Assembly (NCBI GenBank): GCA_020633895.1
Contig: JACKCT010000011.1
Location: 62,001 to 126,000, forward strand
DNA: 64,000 nt
Direction: 5' to 3'
Source of the DNA: Deltaproteobacteria bacterium
GTDB taxonomy: Bacteria; Lernaellota; Lernaellaia; JACKCT01
The notes under the pieces were generated by a model that was not told the DNA's origin, searched no databases, and was given only the letters and a program-made list of their open reading frames with translations. Both the position numbers and the translations under genes were made by a program. This document shows, in pieces, positions 34,723 to 43,318 of this stretch (the first letter of the stretch is position 1; each line of letters begins with the position of its first letter).

Positions 34723-35909
34723 TTACAACGCCAGCGGAACGCACTCGAACGTGGGGAACGTCCCCGGGTCCGCGGGGGAGGCGAGGCCCATGAAGTAGGC
34801 GCCGGACCAGAGGGTGACGCCGGCGTTCATGAGGATGGAGCAGCGGGCCGCGTCCGCGTCGTCCTCGGCGTAAGGCGGTCATGCCCGCGAAGCTCGCCGC
34901 CTGCCCGGTGCGCAGATAGCCCGCCGACAGATCGAGCAGCACGTCGTAGCCCGCCGCGTCCAGCTTGTCGATGGAGATGGATTCCCACACGCCCTCGCCG
35001 CTGCCGATGGCGTTTTCCGCGATCTCCAACAGCTCTTCCATCTCCTGCCATTTCGCGCCGACCGGCGAAGCCAGCGCGTCGTTCGCGTCGTCGTAGGCCG
35101 CCGCGTTGGGCATGGCGTGGGACGTGGCGATCGCGCAGTCGAGCACATGGGCGTCGGCGCATTCGAGCAAGCCTTCCGGCGAGGACAAGCCCGGCGGCGG
35201 CACGTCGATGATCTGTTCCAGATAGCCCCGGTTATAGCCGTAGAGCAGCAGCAGCGCGTTCAGTCCGTCCTTGGCGGCCGTGATCGCCTCGGCGTCGGGT
35301 GCGTCCGCGTCTTCCAGCCGGTTGGCTGTCAATTTGGCGAGCGTTTTGAACAGCGGCTTGAGCAGGCCCCAGTCGGTCTCGTCGTCCGCCAGGCCCGCCT
35401 CCACGCCGTCCAATTTGTCGCGCAGCCACACGCCGCCGAAATAGCCGGACAGGTAGAGCGAGCCCATCAATTGCTCGGCTTCGCCCGCCCCGGCGCACGC
35501 CGTGTCCAGCGCGTCGATCGGCAGATAGCCCAGGAAGAAGTCCACCGCGTCCGCGTCGCCGACGGTGTTGCAGTAGTGGAACGCCGCCTCCATGAGGGCG
35601 TCGTCGCTCACCTCGATCGCGTCGTTTTCGAAGAACGGGTATTCGGGAATCGTGTATTCGCCTTCGAACAACTCCCGTGTCGTCGTCATCGTCCGAGCAT
35701 GCCATGCCGCATCCGTCGTCGTCGCCCATGTCGTCGTCATCGTCATCGGCGGCGTCATCGTCCGACGCATTGTCATCGTCATCGGCGTCCGCGACGTCGT
35801 CGTCGGCCCCATCGTCATCGTCGTCGTCACCGCTTCCGCAGGCGACGAAAAACGACAAGCTCAGCATGATCGCGGCGAACGGCAGGCATTTGAGGTAATT
35901 AAGGCGCAT
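34723..35909 (-). CDS. Asp-rich linker lipoprotein of unknown function, two frame breaks
   Basis: This hypothetical lipoprotein has about 395 residues. The start at 35909 (MRLNYLKCLPFAAIM) has a signal ending in the lipobox FFVAC, followed by a roughly 60-residue Asp tract. The frame breaks at about 35672-35695, at the end of that tract; the next frame continues as RELFEGEYTIPEYPFFEND and a good alpha-helical domain with no family I recognise. A second break at about 34870-34882 separates it from a clean ending (CSILMNAGVTLWSGAYF ... ECVPLAL, stop at 34723). The gene overlaps the aldo-keto reductase stop by 11 bases. Two single-base indels explain it; whether they are errors or decay is open. 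Confidence 0.65.
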
Positions 35910-36726
35910 CGGTCGGATCCCAGGTGCAGTGGTCGTTTTCGTTGAGCGCGTCGAGCGCCGCCATGTCCTCGGGCGATATCTCGAAGTCGTACACGGATGC
36001 GTTTTCCTCGATGCGCCCCGGATGGCTCGACTTGGGAATGCACACCACGCCGTGCTGGAGGCACCAGCGGATCATGATCTGGGCGGGGGTGCGTTCGTAT
36101 CGCTTGGCGAAGGATGCCAGAGCCGGATCGCGCAGGCGAGTGCCTTTTGTCAGGGGACTGTAGGCGACCAGTTGGATGCCCTTGGATTTGCAGAATTCCA
36201 TCAGTTCGCGCTGAAACAGGAAGGGGTGAAATTCGACCTGATTCGTCGCCGGGACGATGTCCGATTCGGATAGCAATTCCTCCAAGTGGCGCACCGTGTA
36301 GTTGCTCACGCCGATGGAGCGGATGCGCCCGTCCTGGTAGAGCTTCACCAGCGCCCGCCATGTCTCGCCGCGCAGATTCTGCACCGGCCAGTGGATCAGG
36401 TATTGGTCCAACGTCTCGAAACGCAGGCGCTTCATGCTCGCGTCGAAAGCGCGCATCGCCCGGTCGTAGCCGTGGTCGCTGTTCCACAACTTCGTCGTGA
36501 CGAAAACCTGGTCCCGAGGCACCCCCGAGGCGCGCACGCCCTCGCCCACGTCCTTCTCGTTGCCGTACATGGCCGCCGTGTCCACGTGCCGATAGCCGAA
36601 CTTCAGCGCATGCACCACCGCCTCGCGGCACTCGCCGCCGTCCGCCGCCTGGTACACGCCCAGACCCAGCAGAGGCATCGCGACGCCGTTGTTCAGCGTA
36701 ACGGTGGTGGTCAGGTCGAGGGGCAT
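35899..36726 (-). CDS. Aldo/keto reductase
   Basis: This NADPH-dependent carbonyl reductase of the AKR superfamily has 275 residues from the ATG at 36726 (AAGGA 8 bases upstream). The catalytic tetrad is visible: D49 and Y54 in YRHVDTAAMYGNE, K79 in TTKLW, and H112 in YLIHWP. The GVSNYTVRHLEELL and IPKSSHPGRIEEN segments form the cofactor pocket. Length and motifs fit the AKR5-like 2,5-diketogluconate reductase group; the substrate is not determined. It overlaps the following lipoprotein gene. A family 3 repeat lies just upstream. Confidence 0.93.
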   Translation of the reverse strand: MPLDLTTTVTLNNGVAMPLLGLGVYQAADGGECREAVVHALKFGYRHVDTAAMYGNEKDVGEGVRASGVPRDQVFVTTKLWNSDHGYDRAMRAFDASMKRLRFETLDQYLIHWPVQNLRGETWRALVKLYQDGRIRSIGVSNYTVRHLEELLSESDIVPATNQVEFHPFLFQRELMEFCKSKGIQLVAYSPLTKGTRLRDPALASFAKRYERTPAQIMIRWCLQHGVVCIPKSSHPGRIEENASVYDFEISPEDMAALDALNENDHCTWDPTDAP

Positions 36727-36750
36727 TTGTTTGGTCCTTCCATGCAAGTT

Positions 36751-36843
36751 TGTCATTCTGAGCGAAGCGAAGAATCTCTCGTTCGTTGTCGCAAGCGCTT
36801 CTGAAGAATGTACGAGAGATCCCTCACGGTGTTCGGGATGACA
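36751..36843. repeat. Family 3 palindromic repeat (TGTCATTCTGAGCG type)
   Basis: TGTCATTCTGAGCGAAGCGA opens the element and GTTCGGGATGACA closes it, with AGAATCTCTCG and CGAGAGATCC as internal complementary segments. It lies between the aldo-keto reductase start and the stop of the membrane-anchored protein gene. Elements beginning TGTCATTCTGAGC are, to my knowledge, scattered through many unrelated bacterial genomes. A half copy is at 54104-54143. Confidence 0.8.
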
Positions 36844-36870
36844 AAACGAAATCTACCTCCAAATCGTTCC

Positions 36871-38154
36871 CTACTCGTCCCCGTCCACGACCGCCGCATC
36901 CATCACGCACCCGCGCTCGGGCGTCATCACCAGCCGGCGGCCGTCGCCCACGTCCACTTGATAGGTCGCGTCGCTGCCGGACTGGTGGCGGGTGATCTCC
37001 TGGTCGATGGCGACACCGACCGCCTGGGCGAGCCGATCCACCGCTAGCGCCTGATCCCAGCGATCCATGGCGCCGGTGAACATGCGCCGGGTGAGAAAGG
37101 ACGAACGTACGTCGTCGTTGAATGCGTCGGTCCAGGCATCCAGCGGACTCGAATCCCGCCCCTGAGCCCGGGCCTGGGCGCCGCGAGCCAGCGCCGTCCA
37201 CACCGCCAGGCGCAGACGCCCCTCCCGCTCGGCAAAATCGTCGCCCCAGACCGAATACAGCGGGAACACCAGCGGCAGCGACACCGCGTTGGACGTCGGC
37301 CGGTTCGGGTTTCGCCAGTCCAGCACGGCCAGTTCCTTGGCCCGCATCTGCTCGGCGGTCAGTTCCCGGCGCTCATACCCCCAACGCACCGCCTGATCAA
37401 TCAGGCCGTTGGCGACCGCCTCCCGGGCGTTGGGCGGCGCGGCGAAGACCACCCCCAACTGCGTCAATTCGTGATCGATCATCCGAGGCAACTGGTCCAC
37501 CAACGTCCGGTAATACCGATCCGCCAGCATCATCCCCGTCGTATTCAAATCCAACTCGTAGGTGTCGAACAGCCCCTCGACGAGGTGGTGCATCTGGAGC
37601 AGACGGCGGAAGGCGGCGTTGTGGTCCCCCTCGGCCGAGGCCCGCGCCGCGTCCATCTCCAGCGCCCGCGCCAGATTCAGCAGGTCCGGCCAGTTGCGCA
37701 TCGAGTGGGGACGCCTTCGGGCGTCGCGCAGGCTGTTCACATCCACCCCATGCAGCGACACCTCGCCGCCGAGCACATCGTCAATGTGGAGAAAGAGGTT
37801 GTCCAACTCGTCGCGCCAGACGGCGAACTGGGCCATCGCCCGATCCCGGCCCGTCTCACACGGCCCGGGCACGTCCCGATCGCGGAAGATCTGGGCCAGG
37901 ATGGGGCCGTTTTCGCCCAGCAGCGTTTCCAACGCGGCGGTCTGGGAGGGGGAGCGGCGGGTGTAGCGCTCGCGTTCCTGCTTGAGCAATTGGTGCTGCT
38001 TTTCCAGATCGGCCATGGATAGCTCATCCGGCCAGGACAGCCAGGGATGCAGGTCGATTTTGAGCACGATCAAGCCGCAGAGCGCCGCGATCGCGCCGAT
38101 CACGGCCAGGCGGGTCAGGAGAATCCGGTTTCTCGACGGGCGAACGATGCGCAT
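36871..38154 (-). CDS. Membrane-anchored hypothetical protein
   Basis: This 427-residue protein starts MRIVRPSRNRILLTRL, with GGAG 5-6 bases upstream of 38154. A single N-terminal transmembrane helix (LAVIGAIAALCGLIVLKI) is followed by a soluble, mostly helical domain with an early coiled-coil-like segment (LEKQHQLLKQERERYTRRSP). I recognise no family. The soluble part is probably periplasmic because the N-terminus is strongly basic. It diverges from a small CII-like regulator gene. Codon use matches the chromosome, and no frame breaks are seen. Confidence 0.7.
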   Translation of the reverse strand: MRIVRPSRNRILLTRLAVIGAIAALCGLIVLKIDLHPWLSWPDELSMADLEKQHQLLKQERERYTRRSPSQTAALETLLGENGPILAQIFRDRDVPGPCETGRDRAMAQFAVWRDELDNLFLHIDDVLGGEVSLHGVDVNSLRDARRRPHSMRNWPDLLNLARALEMDAARASAEGDHNAAFRRLLQMHHLVEGLFDTYELDLNTTGMMLADRYYRTLVDQLPRMIDHELTQLGVVFAAPPNAREAVANGLIDQAVRWGYERRELTAEQMRAKELAVLDWRNPNRPTSNAVSLPLVFPLYSVWGDDFAEREGRLRLAVWTALARGAQARAQGRDSSPLDAWTDAFNDDVRSSFLTRRMFTGAMDRWDQALAVDRLAQAVGVAIDQEITRHQSGSDATYQVDVGDGRRLVMTPERGCVMDAAVVDGDE

Positions 38155-38277
38155 TTCGACTCCATGGAAGGGCCGCCGTTGCAGGGGCATCTGCAGGGCC
38201 GTCATTGTATACGACATTGACAGCCCCGCGCGAGCATGCGACGAAAACCACAGTTTTGCGCACAGACGAGGAAAGCG

Positions 38278-38784
38278 ATGGCCGACGACGATCGGGAACT
38301 GTATCAGCGCCCGTCCTGGCAGGTGCTGCATCGGGTGTTTAAGCAGGTGGGCATCAAGGCGGTGGCCGCCGACCTGGGGCTGGGGTATTCCACCGTCGCC
38401 AAGTGGCAGGAGGACCCGGAGTCCCTGTCCGAATCGGGCAGCCGCAACCCCCTGGACCGGCTTGACCAGATTCGGCAGACGCTGGTCGACGCCGGGCGCC
38501 ATGACGAGGCCGTCGAGCCCATCCGTTGGCTGGCCCAGCGGGCAGGGTATCGGCTGGTCAAGTCCTCCGACCTGCCCGACGACCACGACAGCCTGCTGCG
38601 CGAGGTGCTCACCCTCGCCGCGGAGTCCGGCGACGTCCAGCGCATCTTTCAGGAGGCGATCTCCGACAACATCATCACGCACGACGAGCGCGAGGCCCTG
38701 CTCAAGGAGCTGCGCGAAGCCCAGGAACAAGCCGCTCGCGTCGAACTGATCGTGCGCATCAAGAAGATCTTCGCCGAACGATAA
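38278..38784 (+). CDS. Phage CII-like helix-turn-helix protein
   Basis: This 168-residue protein (MADDDRELYQRPSW) has GAGG 6 bases before the ATG. Residues 15-60 read VLHRVFKQVGIKAVAADLGL, then GYSTVAKWQED, then NPLDRLDQIRQTL. That layout resembles phage CII/CP76-type DNA-binding regulators: a helix-turn-helix followed by a short linker and helix. The C-terminal half is a long charged helix that may oligomerise. No phage genes surround it; efp is next on the same strand and a membrane protein gene diverges, so it may be a domesticated regulator. The family assignment is tentative. Confidence 0.6.
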   Translation: MADDDRELYQRPSWQVLHRVFKQVGIKAVAADLGLGYSTVAKWQEDPESLSESGSRNPLDRLDQIRQTLVDAGRHDEAVEPIRWLAQRAGYRLVKSSDLPDDHDSLLREVLTLAAESGDVQRIFQEAISDNIITHDEREALLKELREAQEQAARVELIVRIKKIFAER

Positions 38785-38900
38785 AGGCGCGCCGCCGGTT
38801 GCGAATTTTCGGCCCGACGATATAATCCGCCCGCGAAATCGCGCCCCCTTGTGCCCATGCGCGGCGGGCGCGGGTCCACCTTGAAGGAGCCCCGAATCTT

Positions 38901-39470
38901 ATGAGTTTCAACGCGAACCGCATTCGCGCCGGGATGGTTTTGGATATCGACGGCGAGGCGTGCAAGGTCATGGAGGCCACGCACATCACGCCCGGCAAGG
39001 GCAACGCCGTCGTCCAGACTAAGATGCGCAACCTCAAGAGCGGCATCCAGTTCGAAAAGCGCTTCCGCGCCGTCGAGCAGGTCGACCGGGCCATCCTCTC
39101 CGAGCGGCTGATGGAGTTCCTCTACGCCGAGGGCGACATCTATCACTTCATGGACACCGAGAGCTTCGAGCAGATCGCCATCAACTCGGAGACCCTGGGC
39201 TCGGACGTGATCGACTGGCTCACCGAGAACATGAAAGTGACCATGCTCTTTTACGACACGGACATCGTCGGCGCCTCGGTTGAAAAGCACCTGATCCTGC
39301 GCATCACCGACACCGCCCCCCAGCTCAAGGGCGCCACCGCCACCAACTCGCCCAAGCCGGCGACGTTGGAAAACGGCGTGGTGGTCAACGTGCCGCCGTT
39401 CATCGAGTCCGGCGAAATGATTAAAGTGGACACGGAAACGCGCAGCTACGTGGAGCGCTATCGCGAGTAA
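38901..39470 (+). CDS. efp: Translation elongation factor P
   Basis: EF-P binds between the P and E sites of the ribosome and relieves stalling at consecutive prolines. The 189-residue protein has the three-domain layout and length of the family: MSFNANRIRAGMVLDIDGEA, the tip loop HITPGKGNAVVQTK and a C-terminal OB domain ending GEMIKVDTETRSYVERY. The loop residue is Lys (K33), the type modified by lysylation or hydroxylation systems rather than the rhamnosylated Arg type; no modification gene is in the window. AAGGAG lies 11 bases before the ATG. Confidence 0.96.
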   Translation: MSFNANRIRAGMVLDIDGEACKVMEATHITPGKGNAVVQTKMRNLKSGIQFEKRFRAVEQVDRAILSERLMEFLYAEGDIYHFMDTESFEQIAINSETLGSDVIDWLTENMKVTMLFYDTDIVGASVEKHLILRITDTAPQLKGATATNSPKPATLENGVVVNVPPFIESGEMIKVDTETRSYVERYRE

Positions 39471-39533
39471 GGGCGCGCGGGCCCGTCAAGTCCGGCGCTG
39501 TCGAATCCCTCTTTGCCCACAGGAGGTTCCCCC

Positions 39534-39968
39534 ATGGAACCGATGCACGCCGTTCATCTCTTTCTCGTCCTGGCGCTCGCCGGGGTCGCCGGCACGATGG
39601 CGTTTATCGAACGGGGCAAGCTCTCGGGCAAGGCGGAGGATCTGCGTCGTGTCGCCGAGGCCAACGGACGCCTCGCCAAGGCGGCCATGGCGCCGCTGGT
39701 GCTGCTGATCTTTCTGACGGGCATCGCGCTGACGGTGCAGGTGGTCAAGGCCGGGGGCATGGTCGGGATGCATCACGCGAAGCTGACGCTGGGGCTGCTG
39801 ACCGTCGGCGGCCTGGGGCACATCAACGCGATGCTCATCCTGCGCGGCATGCGCGCCGGCGACCCGGAGCAGCTTAAGAAATACAACGGCAAGCTGCGCC
39901 TGGGCTGGGGCCTGTTCGGCCTGGCCGTCGCCACCTTCCTGCTCGGCATCATGTACTTCCACCGCTAG
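39534..39968 (+). CDS. Small integral membrane protein
   Basis: This 144-residue protein has AGGAGG 7 bases before the ATG at 39534. Four hydrophobic segments are visible: HAVHLFLVLALAGVAGTMAF, MAPLVLLIFLTGIALTV, LTLGLLTVGGLGHINAML and LFGLAVATFLLGIMYF. Two conserved-looking His lie near membrane edges (GMHHAKL and the first helix). That layout recalls DUF2269/CopD-like four-helix proteins, but I cannot assign it. A half family 1 repeat begins 36 bases after its stop. Confidence 0.65.
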   Translation: MEPMHAVHLFLVLALAGVAGTMAFIERGKLSGKAEDLRRVAEANGRLAKAAMAPLVLLIFLTGIALTVQVVKAGGMVGMHHAKLTLGLLTVGGLGHINAMLILRGMRAGDPEQLKKYNGKLRLGWGLFGLAVATFLLGIMYFHR

Positions 39969-40003
39969 GGGGGTAGTCGCGACGGGCTGCACGCTCCCGC
40001 CCC

Positions 40004-40046
40004 GGGTACCACACTTTCTCAACGACGCCGTCGGCGGGAAGGTGTG
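40004..40046. repeat. Family 1 palindromic repeat, half copy
   Basis: GGGTACCACACTTTC at the left and GGGAAGGTGTG at the right enclose the hairpin CGACGCCGTCGG, so a single arm is present. It is followed at once by family 2 sequence. Confidence 0.75.
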
Positions 40047-40052
40047 AATCTT

Positions 40053-40216
40053 CAGAGCCGCCTCCGACCCATCAGAGCCGCGCACGGTAGTAAGCGGTCT
40101 GGCTCGCCTCTGGAAAATCATTTGCGCAGTCGCGACGCCCGCACCGCTCCCGCCCTTTCAGAGCCGCGACCTGCCTGTCCGCCGTAGCCTTGGCGAAGGT
40201 GGATCAGGAAGCGGGT
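40053..40216. repeat. Family 2 repeat cluster
   Basis: There are three nested pieces: a fragment CAGAGCCGCC at 40053, a short-form half CAGAGCCGCGCACGGTAGTA at 40073-40098, and a long-form half at 40159-40216 carrying the CGCCGTAGCCTTGGCGAAGG core. With the half family 1 copy this fills the gap up to the AT-rich island. Confidence 0.7.
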
Positions 40217-40261
40217 TGGCCCGCCTTTTTTAAAATAATATCGTCCAACAAATTTTATTAT

Positions 40262-40414
40262 TAGAATCGAGCTGGGGTTCGGTCAGCACCGGCAGCGCCT
40301 CGAATTCGACGGATAGTCGCACTCGTCGACCGCCCACCAAATCCCCGCGAAACCCAGCGCCGCCACGATCTCCGTACTGCTGGGTAACAACGACACGATG
40401 CGCGGCATTTTCAT
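40262..40414 (-). pseudogene. 5' remnant of a BtuF-like cobalamin-binding protein gene
   Basis: From an ATG at 40408 or 40414, with AAGGAG upstream, the minus strand reads MPRIVSLLPSSTEIVAALGF and later FEALPVLTEPQLDS. That is the N-terminus of periplasmic corrinoid/iron-binding proteins of the BtuF family. Between these blocks the frame leaves and returns: an off-frame DECDYPS stretch matches the expected VGRSHECDYP segment, so two small indels are implied. After about 50 residues the sequence turns AT-rich and the gene is lost. The start signal is intact but the body is gone. Confidence 0.72.
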
Positions 40415-40426
40415 GCTCCTTGATAT

Positions 40427-40455
40427 TTGAAAATAAGTTTAGGGACTGGTAATGT
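40427..40455 (+). promoter_or_regulatory. Possible promoter of the AT-rich island gene
   Basis: TTGAAA (40427-40432), a 17-base spacer ending in TGG, and TAATGT (40450-40455) form an extended -10-like promoter 45 bases before the ATG at 40501. Confidence 0.35.
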
Positions 40456-40500
40456 TTGTCGGTCTGCAACAATTTATTCAACAATAAAAAGGCGATTAGT

Positions 40501-41266
40501 ATGGACGATGTCTTAAGTTTGTCAGATGCTTGGAAATCCGGTAAAAGTGTTTTGATCTCACTCGAGTTTCTCGACGATAATCAAGCTCGGCTTGTCAGCC
40601 AGTACCCTATCGATAAGAACTTAATCCTTCAAATGCCCACAAAAATCCGGGTACCTGATTGCCGAGATTTTTACGCATTGATCTTATCCATAAAAGAAGA
40701 GAGAACGTCGTTGGTCGTAGCAATTTCCATGAAATATCAAGTCTTGTCGAACATACTTATGTCAAGTCAATGTCAGATGATTTTTTATATACAAAACGAA
40801 AACATTTTCTGAATCGAGCTGTCCACCCAATTAGTTCTGATGTTATCGGAAGGCTAGGCGAAGCGATTTCACTTAGCTCAATAAATAGAATCGTCGGTAT
40901 TCACGAGGCAGATTGGAATAGCATTGATGCGGAGTTGCCATTACCAATCGGTAAACGAATGGATTATAACTTCGCGGCAACGGAAAACACCATTTTCGAA
41001 CTAGAAGCAAAGGGAATCCATGTCTTACAAAAGATACCTTTAGAAATCGCGCATACAAGCTAATTCCAGACATTCGTGAAAAAGCAGCTTCCGCAAATAG
41101 ATACATAGATGCCAGAAAGGTCTTCAGGTTTGGTGGAATTGCCTCCGTGGGTGCCGATTCAGACGAAAAGCTCGTTTGCCGAATACTCGATCCTTTGCCT
41201 AGTAACTACCAACTTGCCCCTAGGACCATCAAGCTATTGAATCGTCTAAAGTTTTATATAGATTGA
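40501..41266 (+). pseudogene. AT-rich PDDEXK-nuclease-like gene, broken by two frameshifts
   Basis: About 255 residues can be read in three consecutive frames. Frame one (from 40501): MDDVLSLSDAWKSGKSVLIS to about 40700. Frame two: VKSMSDDFLYTKRKHFLNRA, then VIGRLGEAISLSSI and a PDDEXK-like core with Asp in KRMDYNFAATENT and the E-x-K of FELEAKG (about 41010). Frame three: RNRAYKLIPDIREKAASANR and on to a stop at 41264-41266. The base composition is far more A/T-rich than the rest of the window. I infer a horizontally acquired restriction-like or repair-like nuclease that has decayed or carries two sequencing indels. No family name can be given. Confidence 0.55.
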
Positions 41267-41346
41267 TCTCCATCGTCGCCCCCGCACAAACTTAGCAATT
41301 GCGGCGCGCGCTCAAGGCTTCACGCTATTTTCGCGATTGAGAATGC

Positions 41347-41835
41347 GTGGGAATTGAATGGCATACTCTCTTGAAAGGACTCGATACATATGAGCAAACC
41401 GTACATATTGCAGCGTTAATTCAAGGTTACACTGAAAAAAATATTTGGTCAGAGCGCCGGTCAAGTGTGGCGGATGAGCGCGTTGGTGGTTTTGTTTTCA
41501 CTGCTGGCGACAATGCAATTTTCTTCCTAGGAATGCGCGATCAAATTATCACTAGTCTCGAAGCACAAGACTTTGACAATATTGCGACAAAGTCATTTGA
41601 TCAGGAAGTCAAGCACTGCACGGTCCTATGTAAAATTAGTCCATACCGATGGAAATTCTTTAAGAGGCTCATAGATGATAGGATACTTGATCGAATACAG
41701 ATAAAACATAAAAAATCTCATCTCGAGTTTGAGGCGACAGGATATCTCTATTTTTCAAGCTCTGGGATTGTCCATGGATTTATTTTACGGATGACGAATA
41801 AACTGTTTTGGCAACCGAAGCGAAGCAGACGTTGA
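41347..41835 (+). CDS. Hypothetical protein in the AT-rich island
   Basis: This is an open frame of 162 residues from GTG at 41347, without a clear ribosome-binding site. The product (MGIEWHTLLKGLDTYEQTV) has no signal or membrane segment, ends in a basic tail (FWQPKRSRR), and contains an FEATGYLYF stretch. I recognise no family. Composition is A/T-rich like the preceding broken nuclease gene, so both probably arrived together. Given the breaks next door, this may itself be the tail of a longer gene. Confidence 0.45.
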   Translation: MGIEWHTLLKGLDTYEQTVHIAALIQGYTEKNIWSERRSSVADERVGGFVFTAGDNAIFFLGMRDQIITSLEAQDFDNIATKSFDQEVKHCTVLCKISPYRWKFFKRLIDDRILDRIQIKHKKSHLEFEATGYLYFSSSGIVHGFILRMTNKLFWQPKRSRR

Positions 41836-41867
41836 TCGGTTTTACCAATCGCGCTAACCTCCCCTGC

Positions 41868-43318
41868 GTGAGCAAGGTTCAAACGATCATCAAGAATGCG
41901 TCGTCGCTGGCGGTGGGGCGCGTGGCGACGAAGGCGATGAGCCTCGTGTTTTTGGGGTTCGTGGCGCGCAAACTGGGCGAGGAAGGCTTCGGCCGCTTCT
42001 CGACCGCGATGGCCCTGGTCGGCTTCGTGGAGATCCTGCCCGGCTACATCGCCCGCCCGTTCATCATCCGCCACGTCGCGCGGGAAATGGAAAAATCCGG
42101 CCGCTTCCTCGCCGGCGTGATCGGCACGAACGTCGCCCTGTCCATCGCCCTGTTCGTCGCCCTCTATTTCGTCACGCCCCTTCTGAACTACCCCCCGGAC
42201 ACCGACGCCGCCGTCCTGCTCCTGGCCGCGAGCCTGCTCTTTTCGTCCATCACCAACAGCTACCACGCCGTCTTCACCGGCTTCGAACGCATGGAGCGCT
42301 CGGCGATGCTCGACGTCGCCAACTCCTGATGACCATCGCGGCGGGCGTCGCGGCGCTCCTTTTGGGCGGGGATGTCGTCGCCTTGGCGGGCTGCTACGCG
42401 GCGGCGCGGGTGGGCACCTGGTGGCTGGCGCGGCGGTGGGCGCTGGCGATGTTGGACAAGGAAACCGGCGCGCGGCCCGACTGGGCGCTGGTGCGCGAAC
42501 TGGCCGTCGGCGCGTGGCCGTTTTTCATCACGCAGCTTTTCATCATCTTCTACAACCGTGCCGACATCATCATGCTCTCGGTCATGGACGGCCCCATCCC
42601 CCAGGACGTCGCCGTCGGCCACTACAACGCCGCCTACAAACTCATGGAAGCCCTCGGCCTTCTGACCAGCTCCTTCGTCGTCGCCATCTATCCCCTCCTG
42701 GCGCGCCAGTTCATGGAAGGCACCCACGGCGTGCGCGCGACCTTCCAAGCGGGCATGCGATTTCTGTTCGCGCTGGTGTTGCCCGTGGCGGTGGGCACGA
42801 CGCTGCTGGCCGACGACCTGATGGGCCTGTTGTTCGGCGATCATTTCCGCGTGGCGGGGGCGGCGCTGGCGGTGCTCATCTGGGGCCAGGTGCTCGACTC
42901 GGTCAACCCGCTGGCGGCGGTGACATTGCGGGCCATCGACAAAGAGCGCGACCTGGCGCGCATTACCGGCGCGTGCGCGGTGTTTAACGTGGCTCTCAAC
43001 GTTGTTTTGATTCCCCGTTATAGTTATATGGGCGCGGCGTGGGCGACATTGTTGAGTTTCGTTCTGGTCTATGTCTGGGGCATCGCGGTGCTGCGTCGCG
43101 ACCTGGGTCCGCTTTCGATCAACGGTTCGGCGTTGCGCGCGTCCCTGGCGGCGGCGGCCATGGGCGGAGTCGTCCACCTGACGCACCCCTACGGCTACGG
43201 TTGGGCGATCGTGGCGGGCGCGGCGGCCTACCCTCCGTTGGCGCTGGCCTTCGGCGTGGTGCGTCGGGAGGATTGGACGATGATTCAGCGACGCCGGGCG
43301 GCGGGAGGCACAACGTGA
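41868..43318 (+). CDS. Polysaccharide flippase (Wzx/MATE-like), one frame break
   Basis: This membrane protein of about 483 residues resembles O-antigen/exopolysaccharide flippases that move lipid-linked oligosaccharides across the inner membrane. The start is probably GTG at 41868 (VSKVQTIIKNASSLAVGRVA), right at the edge of the AT-rich island. The first half shows FLGFVARKLGEEGFGRFSTA, typical of RfbX/Wzx. The frame breaks at 42326-42330: the first part ends MLDVANS and the second resumes MTIAAGVAALLLGGDVVALA; one missing base would join them. Twelve or so helices result. The stop overlaps the glycosyltransferase GTG as GTGA. Confidence 0.85.
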
